A stretch of 64,000 bases of DNA from Viola odorata (lineage: Eukaryota; Streptophyta; Magnoliopsida; Malpighiales; Violaceae). The notes under the pieces are model-generated. The model was not told where the DNA came from and made no database searches. It worked only from the letters and a program-made list of their open reading frames with translations. Every line of letters starts with the position of its first letter. The first letter of the stretch is position 1. The position numbers and the translations under genes were made by a program. Shown here in pieces: positions 22,643 to 32,472 of the stretch. The DNA lies in the NCBI GenBank assembly GCA_963691705.1, contig OY829538.1:76514781-76578780 (forward strand), in the 5' to 3' direction.

Positions 22643-25600
22643 TCAAGTTGGTGGTTGCCACGTTCCTGGCTTGTAAGTTGCACCGGATCCTGTTGGTTCT
22701 GAAGATCTGCAAAATGGTTTCCATCCTAGTAAGTACTAAGTGTTCAATGGCATTCACATTGAAGCATCCACTGAAACAATATAGTCACATACGGATTCTT
22801 CACAGAGTCATGAGAATTCAAAATCCCAACATACAGAAAGCAACATTCAATTTCACTTTATGAAAAGCGTGTTTTTGGATAAACTGATAGCGCATAGAAG
22901 CTGAAAGAACAGAATAAGTAAAGCACTTGGAATACTTATAGGTTAAAAATCAATAGATTTGCTTATAATCTGCCTGGAAGCTAAGATTTATGCTTATACT
23001 TACAGTGGTAATGGTTGTCCTTCCGCTTTTTCTACCTTTGCTTGTCCTTTTCTGTAAAAAAGATAAAAGTAAAAGCACGTTAGGGTAGAGAAAGTCTCAC
23101 TATTGGTGAAGCTTATTTATCCAAACCAAATGTCTCATAACTGAAGTAGAAGAACATGGAACAAGATATCATCAAATCCCCAACCCAAAAAGAGGGAACT
23201 GAAAGTCTGAAAACTCTTGCTACCCCCAACCCAACAAGAAAGTACCAAAACATTCTTAGTATCAAACTGTCCTAAAGAAAGAAAAAGATATAACATCATG
23301 CCTGAGTGTACGTGTACGTACACTTTCAAATACACATGCATTGAGAAAAATGTTGGTGGAAACCAACTAAGAAACAAATATTATATAGCAATAGAATTTA
23401 TATAAATTCTAGAAGAGTGAACAAAAAACACTTTGAGCTGACCAACCTTGCCCTATCCATTCCATCTGATTCTTCTGCAAGTTTTCCACCTTCAAGAACA
23501 AACATCACAAGCAAAACATTATCAACAAAAAGGAAAATACAACAGAGAAATAGCAGCAAGAAAATACGAGCATCAGCCCTCAGCAGGTTTAGTATATAAC
23601 CCGACATTTCACTATCTCTTTGCAAATATGCATGTTCAAGAGCTCCACATGCTATTAAGATTGGTAGAGTGAGGGTTAAGATCAAGGGCTCAAACACTTG
23701 TAAAAGCCAAGGCTTACTAACACAGCAACCCAACAACCAACAAATAATTGCATCACTAGTTGAAAAGAAGAAAAATAAATTACATGCTTACCATAAATCT
23801 GTTTATGGTTTATATATATACTAAATAAATGTGTAATTGTATATGTACAATTAAATATACAAACATGCTATGCAGGTACATGTGCCTGTTGCTATTATGA
23901 TGCATTATGCCCAGAGCATACACATCTTAATGCAATGACATTTTAAACTCATATGACTGGATTTAGGAATTAGGGAACGAATGTGATACCTTCCAAAGGA
24001 GTAGGAAATTGTTGCATGAAACTTTTTAGGTCTGGGCCTCCAACTTTACCTATAAAAATGAAGCATGAACGTCCACTGTTAATAAGTACAGGAATTCAGT
24101 AGACAGCAAAAAAAAAATAGCTAGCAGCTAACCAGAGCTCTTGGCTTTATAAGAACTGCCTTCTTTGCATCTCCTTTCTTCTTCTTCTTCTTTCTTGAGA
24201 ACTTTGAAAGTCAAAAGGAGTCGTGGTTAAGATCCTTCTATAAAGCACACGAACTTTCACAAAGGCAGTGAAGGAAATATAAAAGGTATTTCAGAATCGC
24301 AAATCGAAGAGCTTTCAACAACAACATGCAGTGTAGTTTAAGAAAGAAAGAGGGAGATCACGAGGAGAAATAGGAAACTAACACTACGTCACCAATAAAA
24401 ACAGAAAAGAAAAAAGCTAACTCAGCATCACATGGATATCACAGCAGTCAGAACTATAAGGAACCGGCATTGGGTTGTAACTTGTGACCTCCCACCCCCT
24501 TCAAACATGAAGCATCACAATCTCAAGCCAACTGTAAATTCTTAAAATACTTTATATCAATGGAGTTTCTCATTTGCTACCTTGACCACCAGAAATTTGA
24601 CATCTAACAACACTAAATACAAGGCAAAGAGTGAAAAAAAAAATATCTGCAATTTGGAATTGTGGCACTTTCTATCAGCGCCAAAAGTATTCTGATCACT
24701 TATGAAATTCATCAGCCTCAGATTGCTTTTCCTTACCATAAAGACTACATGCTGAAATAGAAAGTGAAAATGAAATAAAATAGGTCAGTATAATAATGAA
24801 ACGTACTAGCAACATTTTGTTTCACAAGTTCTCGTTTTGCCTCCATTTCTGCCATTTCCTGAAGAGAAAAAAATAGATGTTTTTGAATTACAGCATGTAT
24901 ATATAATTTGTTTTGTATTTACAAGGCTTTGAAGTTTGAACCCATGACCTCTTACAGGTCTCCCTCACCCCTCACCACCTAGCCCAACCCTACTTATAAT
25001 TGCACCACTGTAAACCACCAAAAACAATACATAAACATTGTTTCAACCAATGTGTAATCTTAAAACAAACTTTGATTAAGTATAGATGGACTAGGCAAAC
25101 AAATTCCAATGCCCTTTCAAAACAAACTCTTCATCCACTGAACTGATGTTCGGAAAAGAATGAGGCAGCAATAGGTGCAAGTAACTCAACATTAACTTAT
25201 GTAAAAAATAAATGCAGGGTTGGGGTAGGGTTGTGAAGCCAGTCAATTGACTCAATTCCCAAAATTATTGCTTTTTGCATTTCATGGGAGGTTATAGGAA
25301 AACAAGACACCATGCTGTATGTCACTTAAAAGCAACATTGAAGCGGAATCCTACATACAGCTGGAGTCTAACATTATAACCAGAGAAATCAAACCAAATA
25401 CACGATTAATTTAAAGAATGCTCTCTGGTCTGCTAGTGCTACTACTAAAAGTATGATGCGCCATTCTTTAGACTTTACGATGCATTTGGGAGGTGAAAAA
25501 GTGAGCAGATAATAGTGTTCATAAAAAAAAATTAAAATTAAAAACCCCAAATTTTATTTCTAATATGAAAACTGCAAGATCATAAACATAATGTTTGGAG

Positions 25601-26443
25601 GACTTCCTTTGCTTCTATAGGGAAATATTGAAGAGCATACCTCTGGAGTCGGAGCTTTTTTACGTTGTCCATTCAGCCAACATATCCACTCAACTACAAT
25701 ATTCAATTGTGGGCAACCCTTTAGTTTAAGACAGAAATAACTGATTTTTTTTCAAAATACTAGTGAAATTCAGCCAATTTTACAATATGCTTGGTTTGAC
25801 AACTGATCAGAAAATAAAACAACTCGAAAAAGAAGAAGAAAATATCAATGAGCTTCAAACTTAGCAGTGAATGAACTCCAGCAAAGCCACACTACTGAAT
25901 GCAGCAGCAAAGAGTTACCTGGAATAGTAGTTGGGTCATCCTCCCCTTTGAATATTACCCATCTTTTCTCTTTCACTGCAACATCCAAAACAAAGAGAAA
26001 CCATAATAATGTAAGGCCGACCAAATACTTCAAAGAAGTTCATTCCCATCAACACAAGAACATGTTTATCTTATTACTCCACCAAACGTGAAATGGGTTC
26101 CTTATACACTGATTGTTCTCCAGTTTTGAGGGTCAAGTATTTCATTAAGAAAGATGGAAACTTTAGCTTTCCTAAATCCAATTTCATTACAAAATTAGAA
26201 CTTTATTAACTCTCTTAAAATACCCATGAATTAAAGAATGAAAGAAAAAAAAGAACGAAGAATTAGTGACAGAACGAGAAAGAGTGGATTGATAAAGCAC
26301 AGAGAATGAAAACAAGAAGGAAGGAACTAACTAATGCCATCGATCTCCTCAGTTCTGGTGAAGTACCGGTTGCCAGGTTTGTCCATGCCCACTGAAATCT
26401 TGTTGCTGAAATACCCAGCAATCCTTGCAAGCAGCTTTGACAT
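22643..26443 (-). CDS. NDUFAF2: NDUFA12-family complex I assembly factor (NDUFAF2/mimitin-like), nine exons
   Basis: Exons on the minus strand are 26443-26332, 25975-25919, 25693-25641, 24858-24807, 24201-24133, 24049-23990, 23489-23447, 23051-23004 and 22706-22643. They join without phase error to give 185 aa. The N-terminal NDUFA12-like domain (about residues 1-75) reads MSKLLARIAGYFSNK, GNRYFTRTEEIDGIMKEKRW, FKGEDDPTTIPVEWICWLNG and RKKAPTPEEMAEMEAKRE. A Lys/Glu-rich helix (LKKEEEEERR) and a low-complexity tail ending GATYKPGTWQPPT follow. Members of this family act in the mitochondrial matrix as assembly factors of respiratory complex I, related to the NDUFA12 subunit. The gene was found only by splicing, since no exon exceeds 112 bases. 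Exon 9 has an alternative upstream acceptor, but only the 22706 acceptor gives the family-like GTWQPP ending. Confidence 0.88.
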
Positions 26444-28422
26444 GTCTCTTTTCCCTTTTGTTATTGTTCTGTTCTGTAGACTCTCTTTTGAGGATTTAGT
26501 TAGGTGCCATTATTGAAAAGGCAAGAAGTTAACAGCGAAGGTTAGAGGAGAAGTGTGGTTTCCATGAGACTCATCAGTAGTCAGTACCAGACTACGAGCA
26601 GCGTGCTTGCGGCAGGAATGACATGTAGTTCAGGCTGAATATAGCCAATGATTTTAGGCCTAAGTAACCGTCCTTTTTCATCCCTATGTATGTCATTTTT
26701 TCTCAATTAAGCCCCTATATTTATTAAATTTAGGTTTGTCAAATTTATTTTAATTAGATCCTTACCTCATTAGATTAATAAGGCATGGACGGCTGACTTT
26801 CCGTATTCTATCTAATGATTTGATAAGAAGTAACTAATCTCTTTCTTTTGAGTTTTAACTTCGAGGCGAGCTTGTGTTCCTTTTGTTTTATTTAGGGTTG
26901 ATGTTTTTTACAAAATTGGCCATTTTTTTTGTTATTAAGTAGCAAATAATTTGAGATTTCACACAGCTGAATAAGAAAAAAACGTAATTTTTATATTATT
27001 AAATTATTTATTTAATTAATTAATGTATAAATAAATAATTTAATAATATAAATTTGTCACATTTGTTTTATTCAATTCAATTGTCTATGAGTAAATAACT
27101 TTTTTTTCCTAAATTTTTAAGTGAAAAGAGAAAAATTGAAAAACCAATAGGTAATGGGGAGAACGGGGAAGTATCCACTATATCCCGACACTCGTTAACT
27201 TTGCATGTAGGCGAGTGTTCGCCCAAACTTTTTAGTTATTTCATAGTAGTCCTTGAAGTTTTATTCTTCCTATATTAATTCATCATATTTACCGCCTCAA
27301 AGTTCTTACTTCTCTCATTATAATCCTTAAAGTTCTATTTTTCCACTTATCTTCCATATTTTCACCCTCAAACTTTTTCTATTTATTTGTAATAGTCCTT
27401 AAAGGTATTATTTTTTAATTAATCCTTTATATTAGCCAAATAATATTTTTGAATTCTCACCAAATAATCTATAAAGTTCCTATTATTTCCTTTTTTTCCA
27501 TTAATCATTTATATATTCTCCCTAAAAAAAATTTGAGGCTCCGCCACTCATATGTAATTAATACATTTACCTAATTGCTCAGTATATGTGGAATTTGAGT
27601 TGGCTTAAAACCAAAACACCAACCTTAACCATTATATATGTCATAACTCTTTTTTGTTAAAATTAATATTAATTACCATACTAAAATACCCTTCTCATTA
27701 ATAGTAAAATAGTGAATTCAAAAAATTTACATTTTTATTTGTGCTTTTAAGTATAATTTACTCATGTCATATTCTATTTCTAATAAAAAACGGATAAATC
27801 TCAATCATCTCGTCACGTTAATTAATAAAAATGTTAATATTATAGAGTTGGTATCTCGAGCATTATTCACGAGAGTAATGCTAAATGTAATGACATTTTT
27901 ACTTAAATAGTACAAATGTTTTTTTTTAAATATTCTTGTTAGTTTTTTATTTATTGAAATGAAACCTAGTAGTCAAAGAATAAATATAGACTCTACAATT
28001 CCACTAAAAATATTAACATGAATATATATAATTAATTTTTTTGAATTTTTTTGGTAAAGTCATGTGAACAGGCTACTTCTGGTCACCGATACCCAACCAA
28101 TAAATATACGTCACCTACTATAATAGGTTACCAGGTTATAATATATATATATATATAAACTTTTATTTAATTTAATTTTGTTAATAAAACACTCAAAAAG
28201 CTAAATTACATAATCACTATATATTAAGTATAAACTAGTCTTTCATAAATATAATTTTTAGTATTTAAATATCAAAGTTAGTAATTTATGAAGAAAAACG
28301 TCAAACAATTTAGGGTGAATGAAATCAAATATCAATAAAACAGTGTTTTTTTCCCCTTTTCTTCTCTACTTTTTTTTAATCTAACTTACAAGTTACAAGC
28401 AGGGTAGCATTCATTGGAGTAA
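26444..28422. other. AT-rich spacer with repeats upstream of atpC
   Basis: The left part is the promoter of the NDUFAF2-like gene. Bases about 26640-27210 are one copy of a dispersed repeat described separately. A motif near 27530-27555 (TTTGAGGCTCCGCCACT) looks like the end of an hAT-type element, but no partner end is visible. No gene is supported. Confidence 0.5.
26640..27210 (+). repeat. Dispersed repeat, copy 1
   Basis: This block shares long, near-identical segments with 31236-31810: GATTTTAGGCCTAA, CTTTTTCATCCCTATGTATGT, GATCCTTACCTCATT and GACTTTCCGTATTCTAT. Its end (GGAGAACGGGGAAGTATCCA, near 27160) also matches 31760-31800 and 32110-32160. It has no visible coding capacity or clear terminal repeats. 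Confidence 0.8.
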
Positions 28423-28600
28423 AACTTAGTACATATGATGTACCTACTACTCAGCACATCATGATTTAGGATGATGACACATACTCTAAATAGTATTCAA
28501 AAGTGTCAAGAATAGTGGTATTCTAGCACTATTTAGGGTAGGTGTCATCATCCTAGTTCATGATGTACTGAGTAGTGGGTACATCATATGTACCCAAGTT
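28423..28600. mobile_element. Foldback MITE-like element with arms of about 70 bp
   Basis: The left arm (28423-28494; ACTTAGTACATATGATGTAC... to CTAAATAGT) is the near-perfect reverse complement of the right arm (28528-28600; ACTATTTAGGGTAGG... to ACATATGTACCC.AAGTT in reverse sense). A loop of about 33 bases separates them. The structure is either a small palindromic transposable element or a stable hairpin. It lies about 370 bp upstream of the atpC ATG, within its likely promoter. Confidence 0.8.
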
Positions 28601-28971
28601 TTTTCCCATTCAGAGCAGACTGATGTAGTGTTCTTGGACGACTTGTCGTCGCCACTCACATTTAAGTTTAGCAGCGCCACAAAGGCACAAACCAATAAAT
28701 TCTTCGGCAGAAGGTTGAAACAGTGTCCCAAGTTTACTGCATGTTTGATCCGAATTCCGAAGAATGGGCTGGTTCTGGTGTTGATACCCTCACCAGTAGA
28801 AGATGCCACACAGTCACCACCACCTTCTCATCTTCTTCTTCTTCCAGGTGAGCTCATCAGAACTTACTCTTTTACTATCATCTTTTTCATCATTTCCCCT
28901 AAAACCTCTTAAAAATCCCATCTTTCATCAGAAATAGAAGAAAGGGTTTTGCAAAAAATCCCAATCTAATC
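28601..28971 (+). other. Upstream region of atpC with possible non-coding leader exon
   Basis: A 94-codon open frame (28628-28912) crosses a good splice donor (TTCCAG then GTGAGC at 28853). No family is recognised in its translation, though the DNA is less AT-rich than the surroundings. It may be a 5' UTR exon of atpC with an intron ending near 28930, or a gene relic. This is undecided. Confidence 0.3.
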
Positions 28972-30084
28972 ATGTGGGTATCTCCAATTCATTCAAATTC
29001 TTATTTTCTGTCCCTCTCTTTTCAATTCAAACCATACCCTACTCCCCTTTTACCACAAATATCGCCTCTGTGTAATGGTTCCTCTCAACACTCGCGGTTT
29101 GCCCCAATTCAGTGTGGTCTCCGTGAGCTAAGGGAGAGGATTAATACTGTCAAGAACACCCAAAAAATCACTGAGGCAATGAAGCTCGTCGCGGCTGCCA
29201 AAGTCCGGCGAGCTCAAGAAGCTGTTATCAATGGCAGGCCTTTTGCTGAAACCCTCCTTGAAATGCTTTATGACATTAATGAACAACTACAGTTGGATGA
29301 TGTTGATGTTCCTTTAACAAATGTGAGGCCTGTTAAGAAAGTAGCACTTGTTGTTGTTACTGGTGATAGAGGGCTTTGTGGTGGTTTTAATAATGCTGTG
29401 TTGAGAAAGGCTGAGACCCGAATAACTGAATTGAAGAAACTTGGATTGGATTGTTGTGTGATTAGTGTAGGGAAAAAGGGGAATGGTTACTTTAAGCGGA
29501 GGGGTAGTGTTTTGGTTGATAGGTTTGTTGAGGGAGGCGGTTTTCCGACAGCCAAAGAGGCTCAATTGATTGCTGATGATGTTTTTTCGTTGTTTGTTAG
29601 TGAAGAGGTTGATAAGGTTGAGCTTGTGTACACAAAGTTTGTGTCTTTGATTAAGTCTGATCCAGTGATTCGTACATTGTTGCCATTGTCGCCTAGAGGA
29701 GGGGTTTGTGATGTGAATGGGAAGTGTGTTGATGCTGCAGAAGATGAGCTCTTTAGGTTGACAAGCAAGGAAGGGAAGTTGGCTGTGGAGAGAGAGAGTA
29801 TGGAAGTAAAAAGGGAGGGATTTTCACCTCTTTTGCAGTTTGAGCAAGACCCGGTTCAAATTCTTGATGCTATGCTGCCTCTTTATTTGAATAGTCAGAT
29901 TTTGAGGGCTTTGCAGGAATCACTGGCTAGTGAGCTTGCAGCAAGGATGAGTGCAATGACTAATGCTACAGATAATGCAGTTGAGTTGAAGAAGAATCTC
30001 TCGGTGGCCTACAATAAAAAACGGCAGGCAAAAATTACAGGGGAGATATTAGAGATTGTAGCTGGAGCAGAAGCACTAATATAA
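28972..30084 (+). CDS. ATPC: Chloroplast ATP synthase (CF1) gamma subunit
   Basis: A single 370-aa exon encodes the whole precursor. About 45 N-terminal residues are Ser-rich and lack acids, as in a chloroplast transit peptide. The mature part starts near GLRELRERINTVKNTQKITEAMKLVAAAKVRRAQEA, the N-terminal coiled-coil helix of the rotor shaft. VVTGDRGLCGGFNNAVL follows, then the plant redox module: the cysteine pair CDVNGKC (about residues 246-252) with the acidic AEDELFRL just after it. The C-terminal helix ends ARQAKITGEILEIVAGAEA-like. In the thylakoid enzyme this subunit couples c-ring rotation to ATP synthesis, and thioredoxin reduces the cysteine pair in the light. Whether it is the main (ATPC1-type) or minor (ATPC2-type) paralogue cannot be settled here. 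A decayed copy of its 3' end lies at 38881-39165. Confidence 0.96.
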   Translation: MWVSPIHSNSYFLSLSFQFKPYPTPLLPQISPLCNGSSQHSRFAPIQCGLRELRERINTVKNTQKITEAMKLVAAAKVRRAQEAVINGRPFAETLLEMLYDINEQLQLDDVDVPLTNVRPVKKVALVVVTGDRGLCGGFNNAVLRKAETRITELKKLGLDCCVISVGKKGNGYFKRRGSVLVDRFVEGGGFPTAKEAQLIADDVFSLFVSEEVDKVELVYTKFVSLIKSDPVIRTLLPLSPRGGVCDVNGKCVDAAEDELFRLTSKEGKLAVERESMEVKREGFSPLLQFEQDPVQILDAMLPLYLNSQILRALQESLASELAARMSAMTNATDNAVELKKNLSVAYNKKRQAKITGEILEIVAGAEALI

Positions 30085-31122
30085 GGGTAAACCTTGGATC
30101 CTCATTTTCCTAAGTAGAGGTTTTCCTGGACACTTTTCTTTGGTGTCTTATGGCTATGGTAATTGTCATCTATGCTTCTGTATCTTAGCCATAGCGTGTA
30201 TGCTCCACATCGGAACTTTATGCGAAGTTAATAAGATCACGAGATGAAACTTTGTGCTTGAGCTTTATTGCCATTTTCTTGTGCTATTTCTCTCTCTTGT
30301 GTTTCATAAGATAGTAGCTGTGGTTAGGACATTGTCAGTTTTCTTGCTAGGATTGAAGCTAGTTACTTCTTGACATGCCAGAAAATTGAAATGAGAAAAT
30401 CACTGACACTATTCATACTGTTGTTAAATTTATGGTTCGTTGGTCGTTTTTGTTGGTCTTTACACCTCTAGTGCAGAAACACCACGTCTGTAAAACAGGC
30501 TTAAACTGTTGAATTGGTCACATTTCTTATGGTGAACTAGTTGAGTATATTGGAATTTTTTTATAGAGGATCAGACTTGTTCTTTGACTATGAACCAATC
30601 TTTTACGAGTTCACCAACATGTTAGGCAGTTTGTTTGGTTGTGAATGTCTCTGCATCTTTAGCAACGTTCGTAATTTTGACTGAGATTGAAATTGATTGA
30701 TGAAACTTATATTTTACTTGATGACATTGTGACATGTTGCTAGATTTGTGATCTTTTGCCATTCAAGATGATTCTGGGGAGCTTGGGAAATCAAAACGCA
30801 AGTCGCATCTTTGGAAGGCAACTCAGTTTTCAGTGTGGCAATTTGAACCTTGAGGTTTAGGTTGTAGGGCATCATCCCTATCAGGTCCAGATCAGATGCA
30901 TGCAAATTGGCCCCTTGTATCCTCCAGGTTTGTGTTCAACCACAACCTCTAGTTTAGGTCAAAGGGTTCAACAATGGCAAGCATCAAACCATGAAACTGT
31001 GGAGCATGAATGATTTTTCAGGTCTAAATCACATGTATTCACGAGCCTACTGAGCCATGACTAATCATGTTTGTACCGGGTTGGCTTATTAACGAGTAAA
31101 CTGCTAGTAGTACTTAATACAT

Positions 31123-31180
31123 AATGATTGAACTAGCGAATGCACAATGATTGAACTAGCGAATGCACAATGATTGAACC
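31123..31180 (+). repeat. 23-bp tandem repeat, about 2.5 units
   Basis: The unit AATGATTGAACTAGCGAATG plus CAC starts at 31123 and 31146, and a partial third unit starts at 31169. The two full units are identical. Confidence 0.95.
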
Positions 31181-31235
31181 AGTGACCTCTTACTTAGGGT
31201 AAAGAAAGAGTCGAATCACTCACATTAATCACATG

Positions 31236-31810
31236 TAGCTAGTGATTTTAGGCCTAAATGACCACCCTTTTTCATCCCTATGTATGTAATTTTTTCTCAA
31301 TTAAGTCCCTGTATGTATTAAATTTACTTTTTGTCAATTTTATTTTAATTAGATCCTTACCTCATTGGATTAAGGCATGGACAGCTGACTTTCCGTATTC
31401 TATGTAATGATTTGATATCCTCTCCTACATCTAATCTGTATTGAAGTAACTAATTTCTCTCTTTTGGGTTTTAACTAGGAGGCTAGCTAGGGTTGGTGTT
31501 TTTTAACAAAATTGGTCTCTCTTTTTTCATTAATTAGTAAATAGCTCGGGATTTGACACTGCTGAAAAAGAAAAAAAAGAACGTAATTTCTATATTATTA
31601 AATTATTTATTTAATACATAAATAAATGATTTAATAATATAGTTTTGTCACTTTTTTATTTCATTAAGTTGTCTAAAAATAAAAAAAACCTACATAATTA
31701 AATGGTCCTTTCTCCCTAAATTTTTAAGCGCAAGGACAAATTTTGTGTTTATTTCATGGAGAACGGGGAAGTATCCATTATATCCCGACACCCGTTAACT
31801 CTGCACGGGA
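31236..31810 (+). repeat. Dispersed repeat, copy 2
   Basis: This is the second copy of the element at 26640-27210, in the same orientation and with similar internal order. It ends with the same block (GAGAACGGGGAAGTATCCA..ATATCCCGACAC). Confidence 0.8.
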
Positions 31811-32059
31811 CTTTGCACTGTTGAAAGAAAAAAAAGAAAGCAAAAGTTAATAATATAAATTTGACATTCTTTTATTTGATTAGTGCCAAGTTCTGGTTCT
31901 TTCTTCACCTAATGCCGAATTAATTGAATTTGACAAAAAATAAATAAAAAAATCAATTGTCTTTCTTATGAACAAAATGAAGAAATTGTTTCTAGTGATT
32001 AAATCGTTCAAATAAAACCTCAATATTAAATTGTCTAAAATGAAAACTTCCGTGACCAG

Positions 32060-32165
32060 GTCGTTTCTCTCTAAAAATTTAAGTGGAGAGAGTGAAAAAA
32101 CAACGGGTAACGTGGAGAACGGGGAAGTATCCACCATGTCCCAACACTCGTTAACTCTGCACGCA
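32060..32165 (+). repeat. Dispersed repeat, partial copy 3
   Basis: Only the right end of the family is present (GTGGAGAACGGGGAAGTATC and the following ACTCGTTAACTCTGCACG). It lies about 310 bp before the B3 gene ATG, immediately upstream of its probable leader. Confidence 0.75.
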
Positions 32166-32472
32166 GCACCAAGATGACCGTGGCTCGTCGTTTAGAAGTA
32201 ATGCTTTGGTGTAACGGTGACCAGAGTCCATCAATATTACTCACACGCAGTAGCAGCTAAAAGAGGAATGTGATCACAAGTGAGAGTAAGAGAGTAGTAA
32301 AGTTTCTTCCTTTTGGTAAGTCTTCCTTTTCTTCTTTATATAGTTCCAATTTTTGGAGATTCTTTTCTTATTAGTATTGTTTGCAGCTAAAAGGGTATTT
32401 ATATTTGCATGCAATTGATGACGTTGTGTTTTTGTTTTGGTTTTGGTGTTAGGATTCTTGTTTTTGGTGGAA

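Larger units (their letters stand above)
30085..32472. other. Spacer between atpC and the REM B3 gene
   Basis: The first several hundred bases are the atpC 3' flank. A short tandem repeat lies at 31123-31180, and copies of a dispersed repeat at about 31236-31810 and 32060-32165. No gene is supported before the B3 gene leader, which begins by about 32270. Confidence 0.5.

Noticed and set aside
24926..25020. GAACCCATGACCTCTTACAGG block that looks like a tRNA-derived SINE
   Set aside because: No A and B box pair or poly-A/T tail could be set; it lies within an intron of the NDUFAF2-like gene and may be a relic, but this is not enough to call.
27530..27556. Possible hAT end (GAGGCTCCGCCACT)
   Set aside because: Only one end can be seen and no inverted partner or target duplication was found, so it is mentioned only within the spacer.
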